From JAEUKH01 sp964447205 (GTDB lineage Bacteria; Myxococcota_A; Polyangia; Polyangiales; Ga0077539), in the NCBI GenBank assembly GCA_964447205.1, contig CAYUSB010000025.1, forward strand, positions 1 to 64,000: 64,000 nucleotides of DNA, read 5' to 3'. Shown in pieces: positions 62,233-64,000 of this stretch; the first letter of the stretch is position 1; the number at the start of each line of letters is the position of its first letter. Made by a program: the position numbers and the translations under genes. The notes below the pieces were generated by a model. It made no database searches. It saw only the letters and a list, made by a program, of their open reading frames with translations, and had not been told where the DNA came from.

Positions 62233-62330
62233 ACAACGCGCGATGCTGGCAGCCCCGGCAGAGGGTGGCAAGCGACCCTGAGCCGGGAACCGGAACGCTC
62301 CTGCGTGGGCGTGGTAGACTCGCCTCCGAC

Positions 62331-62558
62331 ATGAACGCCGTCGACGACCCGATACACCATCATCCTGCTGTGGCGCGGCTTCGGGCGATGTTGGCGGCGC
62401 GCGACCCGGAGGTGCTCGCAGCCGTCGATGATGTCGACCGGACGCTCATCCGCTCGACGCTCGATCTTGACCCCCTGGCACGCGTCCGCAGCAGCGTGCA
62501 AACCGCAGAGTTTCTGGAGCGATGGGCACAGAGCAACCACGCACGATCGAGGCGCTGA
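62331..62558 (+). CDS. Small protein paired with a nucleotidyltransferase
   Basis: This is a 75-aa charged helical protein from ATG 62331 (HPAVARLRAMLAARDPEVLAAVDDVDRTLI). Its 3' end overlaps the next gene by 37 nt. Such small genes just before AbiEii-like nucleotidyltransferases usually belong to a toxin-antitoxin-like pair. I know no family for this one, and GAGG-type ribosome binding signals are weak. Confidence 0.55.
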   Translation: MNAVDDPIHHHPAVARLRAMLAARDPEVLAAVDDVDRTLIRSTLDLDPLARVRSSVQTAEFLERWAQSNHARSRR

Positions 62559-63025
62559 TCCTCACGCTCGTCGCGGAGGGCGTCGAGTTTGTGGTGGTTG
62601 GTGGCATGGCGGGCGTGCTCCACGGCGCGTCGATCGTCACCCGCGACCTCGACATCGTGCACCACCGCACACCACCGAACGTCGACCGCCTTCTCGGGGT
62701 GCTGGGTCGGATCGAGGCCGTCACGCGGGCCGACCCGCGTCGCCTTCGCCCGTCTGCCGATTGGCTCACGGGGCGCGGGCACGTTCTGCTCGACACCCTC
62801 GCGGGGCCCCTCGACGTGCTCTGCGAACTCGACGGCGGGCGCGATTACACCTGGCTGCTCGACCGCTCGGAGTCGATGCCCATCGGTGAGGTTCCTGTGC
62901 GCGTCGTTGATCTTCCGACGCTGATCGAGCTCAAGACCCTCGCGGGGCGCCCGAAGGATCGCCTCGCGATCCCAGTGCTTCTCGCCACGCTGGAAGAGCG
63001 CATCCGGCGCGAGGGTCTGCCGTAG
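62522..63025 (+). CDS. AbiEii-like nucleotidyltransferase-fold protein
   Basis: This is a 167-aa protein with the nucleotidyltransferase signature VVVGGMAGVLHG followed by TRDLDIV (the two acidic residues of the active site). It then has a conserved VRVVDLPTLIELKTLAGRPKDRLAIP segment, as in AbiEii/DUF6036-type proteins that act as toxins or antitoxin modifiers in type IV-like systems. It overlaps the 75-aa gene. Confidence 0.75.
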   Translation: MGTEQPRTIEALILTLVAEGVEFVVVGGMAGVLHGASIVTRDLDIVHHRTPPNVDRLLGVLGRIEAVTRADPRRLRPSADWLTGRGHVLLDTLAGPLDVLCELDGGRDYTWLLDRSESMPIGEVPVRVVDLPTLIELKTLAGRPKDRLAIPVLLATLEERIRREGLP

Positions 63026-63032
63026 GGGCACG

Positions 63033-63059
63033 GCGACGCGCCCGTCTCAGACGCGTCGC
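63033..63059. terminator. Stem-loop between converging genes
   Basis: GCGACGCG (63033-63040) and CGCGTCGC (63052-63059) pair over 8 bp around an 11-base loop. It lies between the nucleotidyltransferase and cas1 stops. Confidence 0.5.
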
Positions 63060-63084
63060 GCCGAGGTGATCGAGCGGGGCGTCC

Positions 63085-64000
63085 TCACCAGCGCAGGTGA
63101 AACGCGCGGTAGACGGATGCCTCGCCGAGCACGATGGCCCGCAGGGTCCGGGCCTGGCCCTGGGCGATCTTGGAGAGAGACTTGGGGCTCCCGCACCAGC
63201 GTGCGCCTCGGCTGGCGCTGCGGTGGAAGGCGCGGGAGATCAGGCGTCGGCAGGTCGTCGAGAGGGTGCCGCGGGCCCCGAGCTTGGGGCGAAACCCCCG
63301 CCCCAACAGGGAGAAGATGAGCCGGTCGGCGAAGTTGGGGCGCAGCTCCTCGACCAGGTCAAAGACGAGGCTGGGGTCGCCGCGTTCGCTCCCGTGGATG
63401 ATGCCGAGATAGGGGTCGAGTCCGGCCTGCTGAACGGCCTTCCACACCTCGACGTAGAGGCGGCCGTAGGCGTAATTGAGGCTCTGGTTCAGCGGGTCGG
63501 AGGCGCCCCGCGTACACCGCGCGCTGAAGTCGAGCTCGGGCGGAACCATCTGTGCGACGGCCTCCCAGTACAAGGCCGCCCCAAAGCCCTCGTGGCCCAT
63601 TGCGACCTTTCTCTGTGTGTCCCAGCCCTCCGTCGGAACCCGGAGAACCCTCTCGGCCGCTTCGCGAATTCGCATCGCGGCTTCGTCAAGCACCTTGTGC
63701 AATGGGTCTGCACAGCGCCGCCGGTACTTCGCGTAGTACCGCAGGATGGACGCCTGGCCCGCGATCTTCCCATGGAGCATCGCGAGCCCAGCGCGCACGA
63801 GCTCGGGGCGCTCTCGGCCGATGGCCTGCGCGGCCCGCACCCGCGGCACACCCGGCGAGGGCGAGGCGATGAGGGTGTACTCGGTGTCGGTCGGTGTCCC
63901 GAGGAGCAGCGGCACCCCGGCCCGAGACACCCACCGGGCCAGGGCAGCGGAGAGTGTAGTCCCATGCCCCGAGACCGAGACGGTCCGCAGTTGATGAAGC
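63085..64000 (-). CDS. cas1: CRISPR-associated integrase Cas1, 5' end cut by the window edge
   Basis: The reading frame has no stop up to the edge, so the N-terminus is missing; GTG 63930 is internal. The visible part begins QLRTVSVSGHGTTLSAAL. The catalytic signatures are MGHEGFGAALYWEAV (Glu), GLDPYLGIIHGSERGDPSLVFDL (His and Asp) and the C-terminal TLRAIVLGEASVYRAFHLRW. Cas1 forms the spacer-acquisition integrase with Cas2. No cas2 or repeat array follows it here; the next gene is convergent, so the rest of the locus should lie to the right. Type cannot be assigned. Confidence 0.85.
   Translation of the reverse strand, partial: LHQLRTVSVSGHGTTLSAALARWVSRAGVPLLLGTPTDTEYTLIASPSPGVPRVRAAQAIGRERPELVRAGLAMLHGKIAGQASILRYYAKYRRRCADPLHKVLDEAAMRIREAAERVLRVPTEGWDTQRKVAMGHEGFGAALYWEAVAQMVPPELDFSARCTRGASDPLNQSLNYAYGRLYVEVWKAVQQAGLDPYLGIIHGSERGDPSLVFDLVEELRPNFADRLIFSLLGRGFRPKLGARGTLSTTCRRLISRAFHRSASRGARWCGSPKSLSKIAQGQARTLRAIVLGEASVYRAFHLRW

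Noticed and set aside
63026..63084. Possible CRISPR array or leader next to cas1
   Set aside because: The 59-bp gap has one hairpin and no repeated units, and no spacer-repeat pattern was seen on the left side.

Overview
The window is very GC-rich and gene-dense. It carries many outer-membrane-type lipoproteins with Asp/Pro-rich linkers, FG-GAP, RCC1 and Asp-box beta-propellers, a thrombospondin-3/trypsin lipoprotein and a GTP-type PEP carboxykinase. Together these suggest a chromosome of a myxobacterium-like organism (Myxococcota, Polyangiales-like). That assignment is inference from gene style; there is no rRNA or tRNA in the window to confirm it.

Layout. 1-2.4 kb: a beta-helix (tail-spike-like) protein broken by a 122-bp inverted-repeat element, then a second inverted repeat. 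2.4-7.6 kb: an FG-GAP lipoprotein with a frameshift at its N-terminus and an Asp-box lipoprotein. 7.6-16.9 kb: a minus-strand chain of mfd followed by three SurA/PpiC-like periplasmic foldases; a three-gene cassette (KaiC/RadA-like ATPase plus two unknown proteins) sits inside it. 17.0-26.7 kb: a probable RiPP (ribosomally made, modified peptide) locus. It has a 48-aa precursor candidate, a large lipoprotein, a radical SAM/SPASM enzyme, a PqqD-like chaperone, two HprK-like kinases, a signal-peptidase-like protein and a nucleotidyltransferase; its core genes overlap by 4 nt each. 26.8-46.3 kb: mostly housekeeping and metabolic genes (metallophosphatase, degenerate alpha/beta hydrolase, pckG, RIO kinase, gamma-glutamyltransferase, methyltransferase, acyl-CoA dehydrogenase, quinone oxidoreductase, OmpA, ABC ATPase, DegT) plus a two-copy BrxC/BrxD-type ATPase. 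46.3-54.1 kb: an accessory stretch with a REPIN-like repeat pair, a two-gene trypsin-lipoprotein operon of more AT-rich composition, 21-nt tandem repeats, a family-less 259-aa protein, an acyl-CoA ligase and two further inverted-repeat elements. 54.2-64 kb: an RCC1 lipoprotein, the overlapping lysC-lysA pair, a Uma2-type nuclease, a TerB-phosphatase fusion, a small-protein/nucleotidyltransferase module and a Cas1 gene running off the right edge.

The main candidate for an undescribed system is the RiPP locus. The precursor has a lasso-like YxxPxV leader motif and a two-cysteine core, but it is paired with a radical SAM/SPASM enzyme and kinases rather than lasso cyclase genes. Secondary candidates are the KaiC-like cassette inside the mfd-foldase chain, the two-copy BrxD-like ATPase, and the several inverted-repeat elements, two of which have apparent 10-11 bp target duplications.
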